The notes: generated by a model from the sequence alone, not told the origin. DNA of 64,000 nucleotides from JAJDTT01 sp965116695 (GCA_965116695.1 OZ220706.1:558001-622000), one strand, 5' to 3'. Counted from the stretch's first letter, positions 43,101 to 54,043 are shown. A program made the numbers and translations.

Positions 43101-43662
43101 CGAGATGGCTCGCTTCTCGGAGATCCGGACGAACGAGGTTTCCGAGGAGACGGCAGGCCGGGAACTCTCGATCGGAGGCTTGATCAGCGAGGTCAAGCGT
43201 CTGACGACTCGAAAGGGGGACGCCATGGCGACCTTCGTTCTGGAGGACCTCTCGGGGAGCGTGGAAGTTCTGGTCTGGCCCAAGACCTACCGAAGATTCC
43301 AATCCCTGTTGGAGTCGGCTCCCCCGGTATTGCTGCGCGGCCGATGCGAATCGGACGCCCGCGGCAAGGTGCGCATTCTTTGTTCCGATCTGGTCCCCCT
43401 GGACAGTCTCTGGAACGGAGCCGTCCAGTCGGCGCGAATCACCATCCCATTGCCCTCCCTCGACAACGACAAGGTCAGCGGTCTCCATGAGCTGGTGGTC
43501 CGCCACCCTGGAAATTGTCCCCTGCAGTTCGAGCTGGTCGAACAGGAGTCGTACCGAATTCGACTGATCCCCGTGCAGGAGCTTGCAGTGAACCCGATTC
43601 CCTCCTTTGTCACTGCGGTGGAAGATCTTTTTGGGAAAAGCTCCGTCACTTTGTATACTTAG
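40195..43662 (+). CDS. dnaE: DNA polymerase III alpha subunit, DnaE
   Basis: Replicative polymerase catalytic subunit. N-terminal PHP domain (FVHLHVHSHFSLLDGANKID, ALTDHGNLFGA). Palm with GPGRGSAAGSLVSYAM, the catalytic aspartates in PPDIDIDFCMHRRNQVI and the third in LKMDFLALT. Then the thumb and fingers (YRPGPIQGGMIDDF, YQEQVMQIA, FNKSHSTAYA), an HhH segment, and a C-terminal OB domain. 1155 residues, typical DnaE1 length. AGGAATT precedes ATG 40195. accA follows on the same strand. Confidence 0.97.
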   Translation: MGQAEFVHLHVHSHFSLLDGANKIDALFRRASELKMPAIALTDHGNLFGAIQFHDAGADTGVKPIIGCEVYVAREGRTVKSGRSDGSNHLVLLARNQRGYQNLVKLVSLGYLEGFYYRPRIDRELLEQHSEGLIGLSACLKGIVAWNLHQDRYQEARKEAGELSEIFGKDRFYLELQDHGIEAQKTVNTGILSLAKELDLPLVATNDCHYLSQEDSFPHDVLLCIQTGKTVQDTNRLSYRTDQFFLKTPEEMAQIFGHVPGALSNTLAVAEQCEFRLQDGGSVFPEFEVPAGNTLDSYFESVVREGFSRRVESLKNQRGSDGLAHPVQEYSQRLDQEIAMIQKMNFSGYFLIVWDFMRYAREQGIAVGPGRGSAAGSLVSYAMQITDVDPLQYGLLFERFLNPERVTPPDIDIDFCMHRRNQVIDYVTGKYGRDNVSQIITFGTMAARGAIRDVGRGLNIPYGEVDRIARLVPAGPDVTLKKALKTVKELRDLTAADERYQQLMTVAQSLEGLARHASTHAAGIVIAPRPLIDLIPLYKSSKDEITTQYTMNDLERLGLLKMDFLALTTLTLIEQTLEQIREQSNPEIDLDQIDLQDEETFRLFSEGRTTGIFQFESRGMREILKRLQPSRFEDLIAMNALYRPGPIQGGMIDDFVARRHGKVRIRYEVPELEEILRETYGVIVYQEQVMQIASVLAGFSLGEADLLRRAMGKKKKKVMRGQKKKFLAGCRERGVDPKKAQKIYDLIEQFAGYGFNKSHSTAYAILAYQTAWLKSHYPVQFMAALLTSEISNTDKMVQYLNECRDVGIRILPPNINNGTLYFSACGDGIQFGLAAIRNVGEAAIRSILSCRDDVESFTSFSHFLEHVDLRTLNKRVLEALIKSGAFDCLSRTRRGLLENLDRAIERGQKAQKDRLSGQLNLFQAAMGTEAPPASGNESEEEWPDRLKWQHEKEALGHYVTGHPLKGYHAEMARFSEIRTNEVSEETAGRELSIGGLISEVKRLTTRKGDAMATFVLEDLSGSVEVLVWPKTYRRFQSLLESAPPVLLRGRCESDARGKVRILCSDLVPLDSLWNGAVQSARITIPLPSLDNDKVSGLHELVVRHPGNCPLQFELVEQESYRIRLIPVQELAVNPIPSFVTAVEDLFGKSSVTLYT

Positions 43663-43767
43663 GCCTGACGTCCGATCCAGAACAGGAGTCGAATTCCCGC
43701 AGCCGCACGACTGGTGCCGCCCGGTCGGCTGACAGTCAACGACCCAAGTGACCTTCGAAATGAGCTT

Positions 43768-44691
43768 ATGACCATTGAGAAGGCACGAAAAATCGTTCCA
43801 CTCAGAGATCAGATGGAAGAGCACTCGCGACTCCAGGCTCAGGAACAGACTCCCCAGACGGATGAACACCGAACCAGCCCGTCTTCTCCTGGGGAAGCGT
43901 GGGACAGAGTGCAGATCTCACGCCACCAGGATCGACCCTACACCCTCGATTGCTTCGACCGCCTGTTCGATTCGTTCCGGGAGATCCACGGCGACCGCAA
44001 GTTTGCGGATGACCGGGCGATCGTGGGCGGGATGGCCAGTTTCAAGGGCGCTCCCGTCATGGTCTTGGGCCATCAGAAGGGGCGCAATACGAAGGAGCGC
44101 CTGGAGCGCAATTACGGGATGCCGAAGCCTGAGGGATATCGCAAGGCGTTGCGGCTGATGAAGCTGGCCGAAAAGTTCGGGCGCCCCGTTCTCACCTTTA
44201 TCGACACTCCTGGCGCCTATCCGGGGCTGGGAGCCGAGAAGCGGGGTCAGGCGGAAGCGATCGCCTACAACCTGCGTTCCATGGCCGGACTTCGGGTCCC
44301 CATCATCGCGACCGTACTGGGAGAAGGTGGCAGCGGAGGCGCCTTGGCGGTGGGTCTGGCCGATCGGATCCTCATGCTGGAGAATTCCATCTACTCTGTC
44401 ATTTCTCCGGAAAGCTGCTCCGCCATCTTGTGGAAGGACCAGAATCATGTTCGCGAGGCTGCCCGGAGTTTGAAGCTCACCGCTCAGGATCTGAAGCGTT
44501 TCGGAATCGTCGACGAAATCGTTGCAGAGCCTCCGGGAGGCGCCCACAACGATTGGGATCAGACGACGAGTGAACTGTCCCGGTCGCTTTCCCGCCACCT
44601 GGAAGAGGTTTCCGGTCTGGATCCCCAAGATCGAATCGATTCTCGTCATGAGAAGTTCCGGCAAATCGGAGAGTATGGGAACCGGGAATGA
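43768..44691 (+). CDS. accA: Acetyl-CoA carboxylase carboxyltransferase subunit alpha
   Basis: Transfers the carboxyl group to acetyl-CoA with AccD in the first step of fatty-acid synthesis. The core reads AWDRVQISRHQDRPYTLDC, FREIHGDRKFADDRAIVGG, LTFIDTPGAYPGLGAEKRG, ATVLGEGGSGGALAVGLAD and YSVISPESCSAILWKD, all family-specific. ATG 43768 gives 307 residues with a short, polar N-terminal extension. accD and the biotin subunits are not in the window. The dnaE-accA neighbourhood is common in bacteria. Confidence 0.95.
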   Translation: MTIEKARKIVPLRDQMEEHSRLQAQEQTPQTDEHRTSPSSPGEAWDRVQISRHQDRPYTLDCFDRLFDSFREIHGDRKFADDRAIVGGMASFKGAPVMVLGHQKGRNTKERLERNYGMPKPEGYRKALRLMKLAEKFGRPVLTFIDTPGAYPGLGAEKRGQAEAIAYNLRSMAGLRVPIIATVLGEGGSGGALAVGLADRILMLENSIYSVISPESCSAILWKDQNHVREAARSLKLTAQDLKRFGIVDEIVAEPPGGAHNDWDQTTSELSRSLSRHLEEVSGLDPQDRIDSRHEKFRQIGEYGNRE

Positions 44692-44901
44692 GGTGACCCG
44701 GACTCATCAGTGGACTTCGCCAGGAGCCGCCGCCTTTGCGGGTCCGGTTCCGATTTCCGGCACAAGATCCCTGAAACCCCACAATCCACGCTAATTTGAA
44801 TGCGGGACCGCGGCCCGGGTGGAACAGTTCCCTCTCCGCCTCCCGGAAGGGCCCCCTTCCCTGACCCGAGTCCTGTCCGGCTTTCGAATCCAGGGGGTAG
44901 G

Positions 44902-44914
44902 GTATAATCGGGCC
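44902..44914 (+). promoter_or_regulatory. hisS -10 region, same 13-mer as before htrA
   Basis: GTATAATCGGGCC, identical to 12639-12651 upstream of htrA, includes a consensus TATAAT (44903-44908) followed by a GC-rich discriminator. ATG 44920 is 11 nt past the -10, so the leader would be about 5 nt. No -35 or Shine-Dalgarno was seen. Confidence 0.5.
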
Positions 44915-44919
44915 CCATC

Positions 44920-46182
44920 ATGAACGTTCGCTCGGTTCGGGGAACCCACGACATTCTCCCCGGTAGCGTGGAGCTGTGGCAGGAGATCGAAGAAAAGACT
45001 CGTCTGCTGTTCCGGCGCTACGGCTACGGTGAGATCCGGACCCCGGTTTTGGAGGAAACCAATCTGTTCTGCCGCGGTCTCGGACAGGAGACGGACATCG
45101 TGCAGAAGGAAATGTATACGATACCGGCGCGACGGGGCCGCGGCATCAGCCTCCGGCCCGAGGGGACCGCGCCCGTGGTTCGATCCTACCTGGAAAATCA
45201 TCTGAATCGGGGGAGCGGTCTGACGAAGCTCTACTACGTCGGACCCATGTTTCGCAGGGAGCGGCCCCAGAAGGGCCGCTATCGCCAGTTTCACCAGATC
45301 GGGGCCGAGGTTTTGGGCTCGGATCATCCGGGCATCGAGGCCGAAGTGGTGGAGATGCTTCATGTCCTGCTGGACGACCTCGGAGTCCGGGGAGTCCGGC
45401 TGCTGGTGAATTCCGTGGGCTGTCCGTCCTGCCGGCCGGCCTATGTTCGCCTCCTCCAAGAACGGTTGCTGGCCGAATCGGATCTCTGCGCAGAGTGCCG
45501 GAAGCGGTCCCGGCGGAATCCCCTTCGCGTCCTGGACTGCAAGAAGCCGCCGTGTTCTCCGGTCATCGACAATCTGCCATCGATTCTGGACCACCTGTGC
45601 GGGGAATGCCGGGAACACTTCCGGCGCTTTCGGGAGCTCCTGGATCTCATGGGGATTCCATACTCGGTGACGCCTCGATTGGTTCGCGGCCTGGATTACT
45701 ATGTGCGGACCACGTTTGAGATGGTGACGGATCGTTTGGGCCCGACGCAGAACGCGTTGCTGGGAGGGGGCCGCTACGATGGCCTGTCGGAGCTCCTCGA
45801 GGGTCCGGCGGCGAAGGGGTTCGGTTTTGGTTTGGGCCTGGAGCGCCTGGTGCTCCTTCTCTCACGGAAAAATGAATTGGCTGCGGGCTATCGTCCCCCG
45901 CGGCCTGAGATCTTTCTCGCCTATCTGAACGAGGTGTCGTTGCAAAAGGCGTTCATTCTGGCTCGAGACCTTCGTCGAGAAGGGATTTTCGCCTACTTGG
46001 ACTTCGGCGGACGCAGCCTCCGGGCCCAGATGCGCCTGGCCAATCGGCTCGGGGCAGAGTTTGTCTGCGTCATCGGAGACGACGAGATTCGCACCGGGCT
46101 TTACTCCATCAAGAGAATGGCTGATGGCGCCCAGACTCGTTTGCAGCAGGGAGGCATCCCCCGGCACGTGAGATCGGCGTGA
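44920..46182 (+). CDS. hisS: Histidyl-tRNA synthetase
   Basis: Charges tRNA-His; class II synthetase. Motif 1 region GTHDILPGSVELWQEIEEK, motif 2 around LYYVGPMFRRERPQKGRYRQFHQIG, the histidine-specific LVRGLDYYVRTTFEM, and motif 3 GFGFGLGLERLVLLL. The C-terminal anticodon-binding domain ends the 420-residue chain. aspS follows closely (the hisS stop lies 18 nt before the preferred aspS start), as in many bacteria. Confidence 0.96.
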   Translation: MNVRSVRGTHDILPGSVELWQEIEEKTRLLFRRYGYGEIRTPVLEETNLFCRGLGQETDIVQKEMYTIPARRGRGISLRPEGTAPVVRSYLENHLNRGSGLTKLYYVGPMFRRERPQKGRYRQFHQIGAEVLGSDHPGIEAEVVEMLHVLLDDLGVRGVRLLVNSVGCPSCRPAYVRLLQERLLAESDLCAECRKRSRRNPLRVLDCKKPPCSPVIDNLPSILDHLCGECREHFRRFRELLDLMGIPYSVTPRLVRGLDYYVRTTFEMVTDRLGPTQNALLGGGRYDGLSELLEGPAAKGFGFGLGLERLVLLLSRKNELAAGYRPPRPEIFLAYLNEVSLQKAFILARDLRREGIFAYLDFGGRSLRAQMRLANRLGAEFVCVIGDDEIRTGLYSIKRMADGAQTRLQQGGIPRHVRSA

Positions 46183-46200
46183 GTGAGGAGGATCAGGGAA

Positions 46201-48012
46201 GTGGCAATCGCCGGCAAGCAAGCACTGAATCGACCTGCCTACCGCATCGACGACATGGGGAGTCTCCACCGGAGCCACCGCTGTGGAGAGATCCGGCCAG
46301 GTGATGTGGGAAAATGTGTGACCGTCATGGGGTGGGTCGACCGGACCCGGGATCTGGGAAACCTGATCTTCGTGGATCTCAGGGATCGGGAAGGGACGGT
46401 CCAGGTCGTGGCAAGCGCGGAGGACGGGGCAGTCCTCGACAAGGCAAAAGAACTCCGGTCCGAGGATGTCGCCGCAGTCGTGGGCAACGTGATCGATCGA
46501 GACGAAGAGACGGTCAATGACGAGATTCCTACGGGCACGGTTGAAGTTCGGGCGGAAGAAATTCGGCTTCTGAGCGCCTCCAGGACCCCGCCTTTTCCCA
46601 TTTCCGAGGAACAGGGGACTTCGGAGGAGACCCGGCTGCGTTACCGCTACCTGGACTTGCGCCGGCCGCGGATGCAGGCCAATGTGCGGCTGCGTCACGA
46701 AATCTGCCTGGAAACCCGCAAACTCCTGGATGGTCACGGATTTCTGGAAATCGAGACTCCCTTCCTGACCAGATCCACCCCGGAGGGGGCGCGGGACTAT
46801 CTGGTCCCGAGCCGTGTCCACCGGGGGCAATTCTATGCCCTGCCCCAGTCGCCTCAGTTGTTCAAGCAGCTCCTGATGGTCTCCGGCTTCGATCGATACT
46901 TCCAGATCGTCCGTTGCTTTCGTGACGAGGACCTCCGAGCTGATCGGCAGCCCGAGTTCACACAGATCGACATCGAGATGTCCTTCGTCCAACCCGAAGA
47001 TGTTTTCCGGCTCGTGGAGTCCCTGCTCCAACGGATCTTCAAGGTTGCCGGCTACGATCTGTCAATTCCCTTCCCCAGGCTCAGTTACGCGGAAGCCATG
47101 TCCCGGTACGGAACGGATCGGCCCGATACCCGGTTCGGATTGGAATTGCGCGACGTGGGGAACGCCTTTGCGGAGAGTGGATTCCAGATTTTCCGCCGAA
47201 TTCTGGGGGAAGGAGGATGCATCCGGGGAATCCGGGTTCCGGGAAAGGCCGATTACACCCGGCGGGAGACCGATGAATTGACCCGGTTTGTCACCGGGCT
47301 CGGAACCGGCGGCTTGGCCTGGATCAAATCCACGGCAGGCGGCTTCAAAAGTTCCTTGCCCAAGAGCGTCGGAGCACCGGTGCTTCGGCTCGCGGCGGAA
47401 ATGGGTGAACTGGATGCCGGCGACATCCTGCTGATGGTGGCTGGAGCAGAAGCTCAGGTCAACAATACCCTGTCCCTGCTGAGGCTCCATCTGGCCGAGC
47501 AGGAGAACCTGATCCCGGACGGTCGGCAGGACTGTCTCTGGGTCTACGATTTCCCGCTCTTGGAGTGGAGCGAAGAGGACTCCCGTTTTCTGGCTTGCCA
47601 CCATCCGTTCACCTCGCCGAAGGAGGAGGATCTGCACCTGCTGGACACCGCGCCGGGACAGGTCCGCGCCAAGGCGTACGACGTTGTTTTAAATGGCACG
47701 GAGATCGGCGGAGGGTCCATTCGTATCCACAGCCAGGAGTTGCAGGCGCGGGTCTTCGAGTCCTTGCGGATCGGCCCGGAGGAAATGCAATCCAAGTTCG
47801 GTTTCTTCCTGGATGCGCTCCGTTTCGGCGTGCCTCCGCATGGCGGCATTGCTCTGGGCCTGGACAGAATCGTGATGATTCTGGCGGGCGAACAGTCCAT
47901 TCGCGACGTGATCTGCTTTCCCAAGACCGCGAGAGCGATGGATCTCATGTCGGGCTCGCCGTCGGGGGTCAGCTTGCGGCAGCAACGGGAACTCCATTTG
48001 CGCCTGACCTGA
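46201..48012 (+). CDS. aspS: Aspartyl-tRNA synthetase
   Basis: Charges tRNA-Asp; bacterial class II enzyme. N-terminal OB anticodon domain (VMGWVDRTRDLGNLIFVDLRD), motif 1 and 2 segments (FLEIETPFLTRSTPEGARDY, FRDEDLRADRQPEFTQ), the bacterial GAD insertion (about residues 300-420) and motif 3 GIALGLDRIVMILAG. Leu in RDLG resembles discriminating AspRS rather than the Asp/Asn-ambiguous type; that is inference. GTG 46201 is chosen for GAGGAGG about ten bases upstream; GTG 46183 and ATG 46255 are alternatives. 603 residues. Confidence 0.95.
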   Translation: MAIAGKQALNRPAYRIDDMGSLHRSHRCGEIRPGDVGKCVTVMGWVDRTRDLGNLIFVDLRDREGTVQVVASAEDGAVLDKAKELRSEDVAAVVGNVIDRDEETVNDEIPTGTVEVRAEEIRLLSASRTPPFPISEEQGTSEETRLRYRYLDLRRPRMQANVRLRHEICLETRKLLDGHGFLEIETPFLTRSTPEGARDYLVPSRVHRGQFYALPQSPQLFKQLLMVSGFDRYFQIVRCFRDEDLRADRQPEFTQIDIEMSFVQPEDVFRLVESLLQRIFKVAGYDLSIPFPRLSYAEAMSRYGTDRPDTRFGLELRDVGNAFAESGFQIFRRILGEGGCIRGIRVPGKADYTRRETDELTRFVTGLGTGGLAWIKSTAGGFKSSLPKSVGAPVLRLAAEMGELDAGDILLMVAGAEAQVNNTLSLLRLHLAEQENLIPDGRQDCLWVYDFPLLEWSEEDSRFLACHHPFTSPKEEDLHLLDTAPGQVRAKAYDVVLNGTEIGGGSIRIHSQELQARVFESLRIGPEEMQSKFGFFLDALRFGVPPHGGIALGLDRIVMILAGEQSIRDVICFPKTARAMDLMSGSPSGVSLRQQRELHLRLT

Positions 48013-48050
48013 GGCGCCGGGTATCCGTTGGCATGGCCCTGAGCGGGAGT

Positions 48051-48059
48051 TGCTATACT
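48051..48059 (+). promoter_or_regulatory. mutL extended -10, candidate leaderless start
   Basis: TGC-TATACT ends 7 nt before the mutL ATG, so a standard start site would coincide with the A of the start codon. No Shine-Dalgarno is visible between them. Confidence 0.5.
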
Positions 48060-48066
48060 CCTCCCA

Positions 48067-49902
48067 ATGGGCAAGGTTCAGCTGTTACCGGAAGTCCTGA
48101 CCCATCAGATCGCCGCGGGGGAGATCGTTGAGCGCCCCGCTTCCGTTCTCAAAGAGTTGCTGGAAAACTCGCTGGACGCCAGCGCGACCTCGATTTCGGT
48201 TCGGGGAGAGGCTGGTGGACAGCGCCTGATCTGCGTCCGCGACAATGGCGTGGGAATGAGTGCCGGCGACGCCCGGCTCGCATTCGAGCGGCACGCTACC
48301 AGCAAGATCAGCACCCTTGAGGATCTGACGCGAATTCGGACGCTGGGTTTTCGCGGAGAGGCGCTTCCGTCTATTGCATCGGTCTCGCGTCTCAGGCTCA
48401 GGACCTGTCCCAATTCCCGGTCCGGTTCTGCGGATCCGGGAACCGAAGTGCGGATTCAGGGGGGGCAGCTCGTCGGAGTCCGAGAAGTATCCTGTGCCAA
48501 GGGTACTGAGGTTCTGGTAGAGGATTTATTCTATAACGTTCCAGCAAGGAAGAAATTTCTAAAGTCATATTCCACGGATCTCGGGCACCTGACCAGACAG
48601 CTCACCCACTATTGTCTCGCTTATCCGTCCGTCCGGTTCCATTTCACCCACCATGGCCGATTACTGTTGGAGGCAGATGTCTCCGACGGGCTCGAGGACC
48701 GGGTTTTCCAAGTCTTGGGTGAGTCCTTTCTGGAGAATCTGGTTCCCGTCGACTACCGGAAGCGGAACCTTCGAGTGAACGGATACGTCTCTCTGCCCCA
48801 CGACCATAGAAGCAGTACGGCGTCGCAATTCCTGTTCGTCAATCGGCGAATGGTCCGCGACCGGGTCATGGCCCACGCCATTCGTGAAGCCTACCGGGAT
48901 GCCATGCCGGCCCGTTCTCATTCCCGGGTTCTGCTCTTTCTTGAGGTCGATCCCGAGGACGTGGACGTCAACGTCCACCCGTCCAAGACAGAGGTTCGTT
49001 TTCGTCACAGCGGGGCCGTGCATTCCGCAGTATTGCACGCAGTCGAGGAAGCCATGCAGCAACGCAGGGTCGATCTGTCGAGCTTGGCGAGAGACCTGCC
49101 GCCGTCGTTCTCCCGAAATGCGCCCCGATCTCCGGTACAGGAGCGATTCCGTTCTGGCCCTGCCACAGCCGGCCTCTTTTCTCCGCCCTCTCATGGAGGA
49201 GGCGCCGACCTCAGCCGCGACTCCGTCGTTCCGGCGCCGGCACCGCTGGTTCGGGAAGGCGGAGCCGACCCGCATTTGGACAACATCCCGGAGACCACCG
49301 GCATCAGCTCGGTGCCGGTCGTCCTGGGGCAGTTCGTCGAGAGCTTCATCGTCGCGGCGGACAGGGATGGCATTCTACTGATCGATCAACATGTCGCGCA
49401 CGAACGAATCCTCTTCGACCGCGCCGTCAAGGAGATGGGCGACGCAGGAGATCCCCCGACGCAGTATCTGTTGGAACCGCTGAAGCTGGAATTGACGCCC
49501 GAGCAGAAGGCGACGCTGGTGGAGATTCTGGATGATCTCAACCGAAACGGTTTCGCCGTGGAATGGTTCGGAGACAGCACGATCCTGGTGCGCGGCGTAC
49601 CGGCGCTGGCCCGATCGTGTGACACGCTGGAACTCTTTCAAGAGATTGTGAACAACTGCCAGGATGAGGAAACCCACCTGGCTGCGGAGGACTCTTCTCT
49701 TCGACGCCGGCGGGAGAAGATCGCCATCAGTCTGGCCTGTCATAGTGCCATCAAGATCAACACTCCACTGACGCGGGAGAAAATCCAGTGGCTTCTGGAT
49801 CAACTCATGGTCTGTGAGAATCCATTTACCTGTCCTCACGGGCGTCCCATCGTTCTCAGGGTTGGTATCGAAGAGATCCTTCGTGGCTTCAAGCGGATCT
49901 GA
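48067..49902 (+). CDS. mutL: DNA mismatch repair protein MutL, endonuclease type
   Basis: Couples MutS mismatch recognition to strand incision. GHKL ATPase N-terminus: ELLENSLDASAT, RDNGVGMSAGDA and GFRGEALPSIASV. After a variable linker (residues about 340-420) the C-terminal domain has DQHVAHERILFD, matching the metal-binding endonuclease motif DQHA-x2-E-x4-E except for Asp at the last position, and CPHGRP near the end. These mark a nicking MutL, as found in organisms without MutH. 611 residues from ATG 48067. Convergent with the rRNA locus across a bidirectional terminator. Confidence 0.96.
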   Translation: MGKVQLLPEVLTHQIAAGEIVERPASVLKELLENSLDASATSISVRGEAGGQRLICVRDNGVGMSAGDARLAFERHATSKISTLEDLTRIRTLGFRGEALPSIASVSRLRLRTCPNSRSGSADPGTEVRIQGGQLVGVREVSCAKGTEVLVEDLFYNVPARKKFLKSYSTDLGHLTRQLTHYCLAYPSVRFHFTHHGRLLLEADVSDGLEDRVFQVLGESFLENLVPVDYRKRNLRVNGYVSLPHDHRSSTASQFLFVNRRMVRDRVMAHAIREAYRDAMPARSHSRVLLFLEVDPEDVDVNVHPSKTEVRFRHSGAVHSAVLHAVEEAMQQRRVDLSSLARDLPPSFSRNAPRSPVQERFRSGPATAGLFSPPSHGGGADLSRDSVVPAPAPLVREGGADPHLDNIPETTGISSVPVVLGQFVESFIVAADRDGILLIDQHVAHERILFDRAVKEMGDAGDPPTQYLLEPLKLELTPEQKATLVEILDDLNRNGFAVEWFGDSTILVRGVPALARSCDTLELFQEIVNNCQDEETHLAAEDSSLRRRREKIAISLACHSAIKINTPLTREKIQWLLDQLMVCENPFTCPHGRPIVLRVGIEEILRGFKRI

Positions 49903-49965
49903 ACGGGCTGAAGGGGAGAACGCCGGACCCGGCCGATCAGAATTACGATAAACAGGCACAAAAGG

Positions 49966-49992
49966 AAAAGGGCCTCGCAAGGAGGCCCTTTT
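49966..49992. terminator. Bidirectional intrinsic terminator between mutL and 5S rRNA
   Basis: An 11-bp perfect stem AAAAGGGCCTC / GAGGCCCTTTT with a GCAAG loop, flanked by a T run on either strand (TTTTCGTT on plus, TTTTCCTTTT on minus). It can end both the mutL and the 23S-5S transcripts. Confidence 0.85.
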
Positions 49993-50000
49993 CGTTAAAA

Positions 50001-50118
50001 TCCCGGCAACGACCTACTTTCCCACACAGTCACCCATGCAGTATCATCGGCGCTGGAGAGCTTAACTTCTGTGTTCGGGATGGGAACAGGTGTATCCTCT
50101 CCGCAATAGTCACCGGAA
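50001..50118 (-). rRNA. rrf: 5S ribosomal RNA
   Basis: 118 nt. Ends pair as UUCCGG with CCGGGA, and the internal CCCAUCCCGAACACAGAAG and GAUACUGCAUGGGUGAC segments are canonical 5S. It lies about 80 nt downstream of the 23S 3' end and upstream of the terminator, as expected for a 23S-5S unit. Confidence 0.95.
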
Positions 50119-50185
50119 AACCTTCTTCATCTGGAAAAAGCGGCAACCCTTGCCTCTTCAAGGCGACAACTGATCTCCGCGGCAG

Positions 50186-50198
50186 CGAAAAATTCTAG

Positions 50199-50205
<7 letters not shown>
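50186..50205 (-). repeat. 3' half of the 23S rRNA processing stem
   Basis: A 20-base segment spanning the 3' end of 23S, exactly complementary to 53157-53176 at its 5' end. This is the arrangement of an RNase III cleavage stem enclosing the whole 23S rRNA. Confidence 0.8.
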
Positions 50206-53156
<2,951 letters not shown>

Positions 53157-53164
<8 letters not shown>

Positions 53165-53176
53165 TAGAATTTTTCG
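53157..53176 (-). repeat. 5' half of the 23S rRNA processing stem
   Basis: Perfect 20-base complement of 50186-50205, spanning the 5' end of 23S. Bases 53167-53176 also pair with 53181-53190 (see the hairpin feature), so two structures compete for this segment. Confidence 0.8.
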
Positions 53177-53190
53177 TTGCCGAAAAATTC
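53167..53190 (-). repeat. Local hairpin competing with the 23S processing stem
   Basis: On the minus strand GAATTTTTCG and CGAAAAATTC pair around a GCAA tetraloop, a 10-bp perfect stem just before 23S. The 3' arm is the same segment that must pair with the 3' flank of 23S. Confidence 0.7.
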
Positions 53191-53227
53191 CAGCTGTCTA
53201 TTGTGGGTTGCCCTTGCTTTTTCCAGA

Positions 53228-53241
53228 TTGTCAAAGAACAC
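53228..53241 (-). promoter_or_regulatory. boxA-like antitermination element before 23S
   Basis: Minus strand reads GTGTTCTTTGACAA, close to the E. coli rrn boxA (TGCTCTTTAACA). A near-identical element precedes 16S at 57369-57383. Confidence 0.75.
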
Positions 53242-53243
53242 GC

Positions 53244-53257
53244 CGCCCCGTGGGGCG
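53244..53257 (-). promoter_or_regulatory. GC hairpin between the 23S promoter and boxA (boxB-like)
   Basis: CGCCC and GGGCG close a four-base loop (CGTG on the plus strand), between the predicted start site and boxA. This is the order boxB-boxA seen in rRNA leaders. Confidence 0.6.
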
Positions 53258-53267
53258 ACAAGCGCGG

Positions 53268-53297
53268 ATTGTACGCGACGGGTCCGACGTTTGTCAA
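53268..53297 (-). promoter_or_regulatory. Dedicated promoter for 23S-5S rRNA
   Basis: On the minus strand TTGACA (53292-53297, perfect consensus) and TACAAT (53268-53273) are spaced 18 bp apart, with a GC-rich discriminator. Predicted start is near 53261, about 97 nt before 23S. It shares the 18-bp spacing of the 16S promoter. Confidence 0.75.
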
Positions 53298-53367
53298 GAA
53301 ACGTGGAGGTGAGCGAGCAGATCTGTCAGGCGAAGCTGGACGCCTCCCGGCCCCGCACGGGCCAAAA

Positions 53368-54022
53368 AAAGGGCTCCAAAAAACGCTGGCGCAAGAAGTC
53401 CAGCAAGAAGTCCGGACCCTGATGGGAACCTCGGCGGCCGAAGCCCTGGACTTGGAAGCCTTGGAGACGGCCCTCCGGCGCCAAGTTATGGAGCTGGCGG
53501 CCCGGACGGTGGAAACGCTTCTGAACCAGGATCACTCCGACGTCGCCTCCGGCCACCCCTGCTCCTGTGGAGGGACCGCGCGCTACGCGGGTCGTGCGAA
53601 CGACCGAGGTACAGGGGCGTGCGGGCAAACAGCCGGACGGATCGGCCCGAACCCGGGAAGCCAAGTTCTGTATGGTCTGGAGTGCCGAGCGACGGGACGC
53701 ACAGGGCCGGCCACAGCGGGACCCCGGTTTCGTCACCTACACGGCGGCCATCGAGAGCGCCGCCACCCTGGATACCGATCCTCAGCTTTCGGAGTTCGCT
53801 CAACGCGTGGAGCGCGAGGCTCAGCGCCGCCGATTCGGTCAAGCACCGCGGCAAGTGGTTCTCGGAGACGAAGCGAAGTGGATTTGGAACGTCAGCGGTG
53901 AACTCTTCCCGGAGGCGGTGCAGATTGTCGATCGATGGTCGACAGCACCCGGTGTGGCTCCCACCGTGGTTTACGTGGATCGCCAAACCGGGGGCATGTG
54001 GAGAGGAGACTTGGGCGGATAG
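53368..54022 (+). pseudogene. Remnant of an ISKra4-like transposase gene
   Basis: Two homology blocks lie in different frames. The first (to about 53590) has ALETALRRQVMELAARTVE, LLNQDHSD and PCSCGGTARYAGR, the N-terminal signature of ISKra4-type transposases. The second (about 53610-53935) has GRAGKQPDGSARTREAKF, TYTAAIESAATLDTDPQ and VVLGDEAKWIWNVSGELF, part of the DDE domain. The roughly 100-residue central part between them is missing, the frame shifts at the junction, and homology stops abruptly at about 53935. No intact terminal repeats were found. Orientation is opposite to the rRNA genes. Confidence 0.75.
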
Positions 54023-54043
54023 ACGACTGTGGGGAAATGGGGT

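Noticed and set aside
44780..44860. GGGTGGAAC near hisS, resembling a T-box core
   Set aside because: The rest of the T-box (specifier, AGGGTGGNACCGCG antiterminator, terminator) is absent, and the -10 element lies downstream of it.
53177..53422. Small lysine-rich open frame at the 23S leader
   Set aside because: It overlaps the 23S promoter, boxA and the transposase relic; the composition arises from a repeated AAGAAG stretch.
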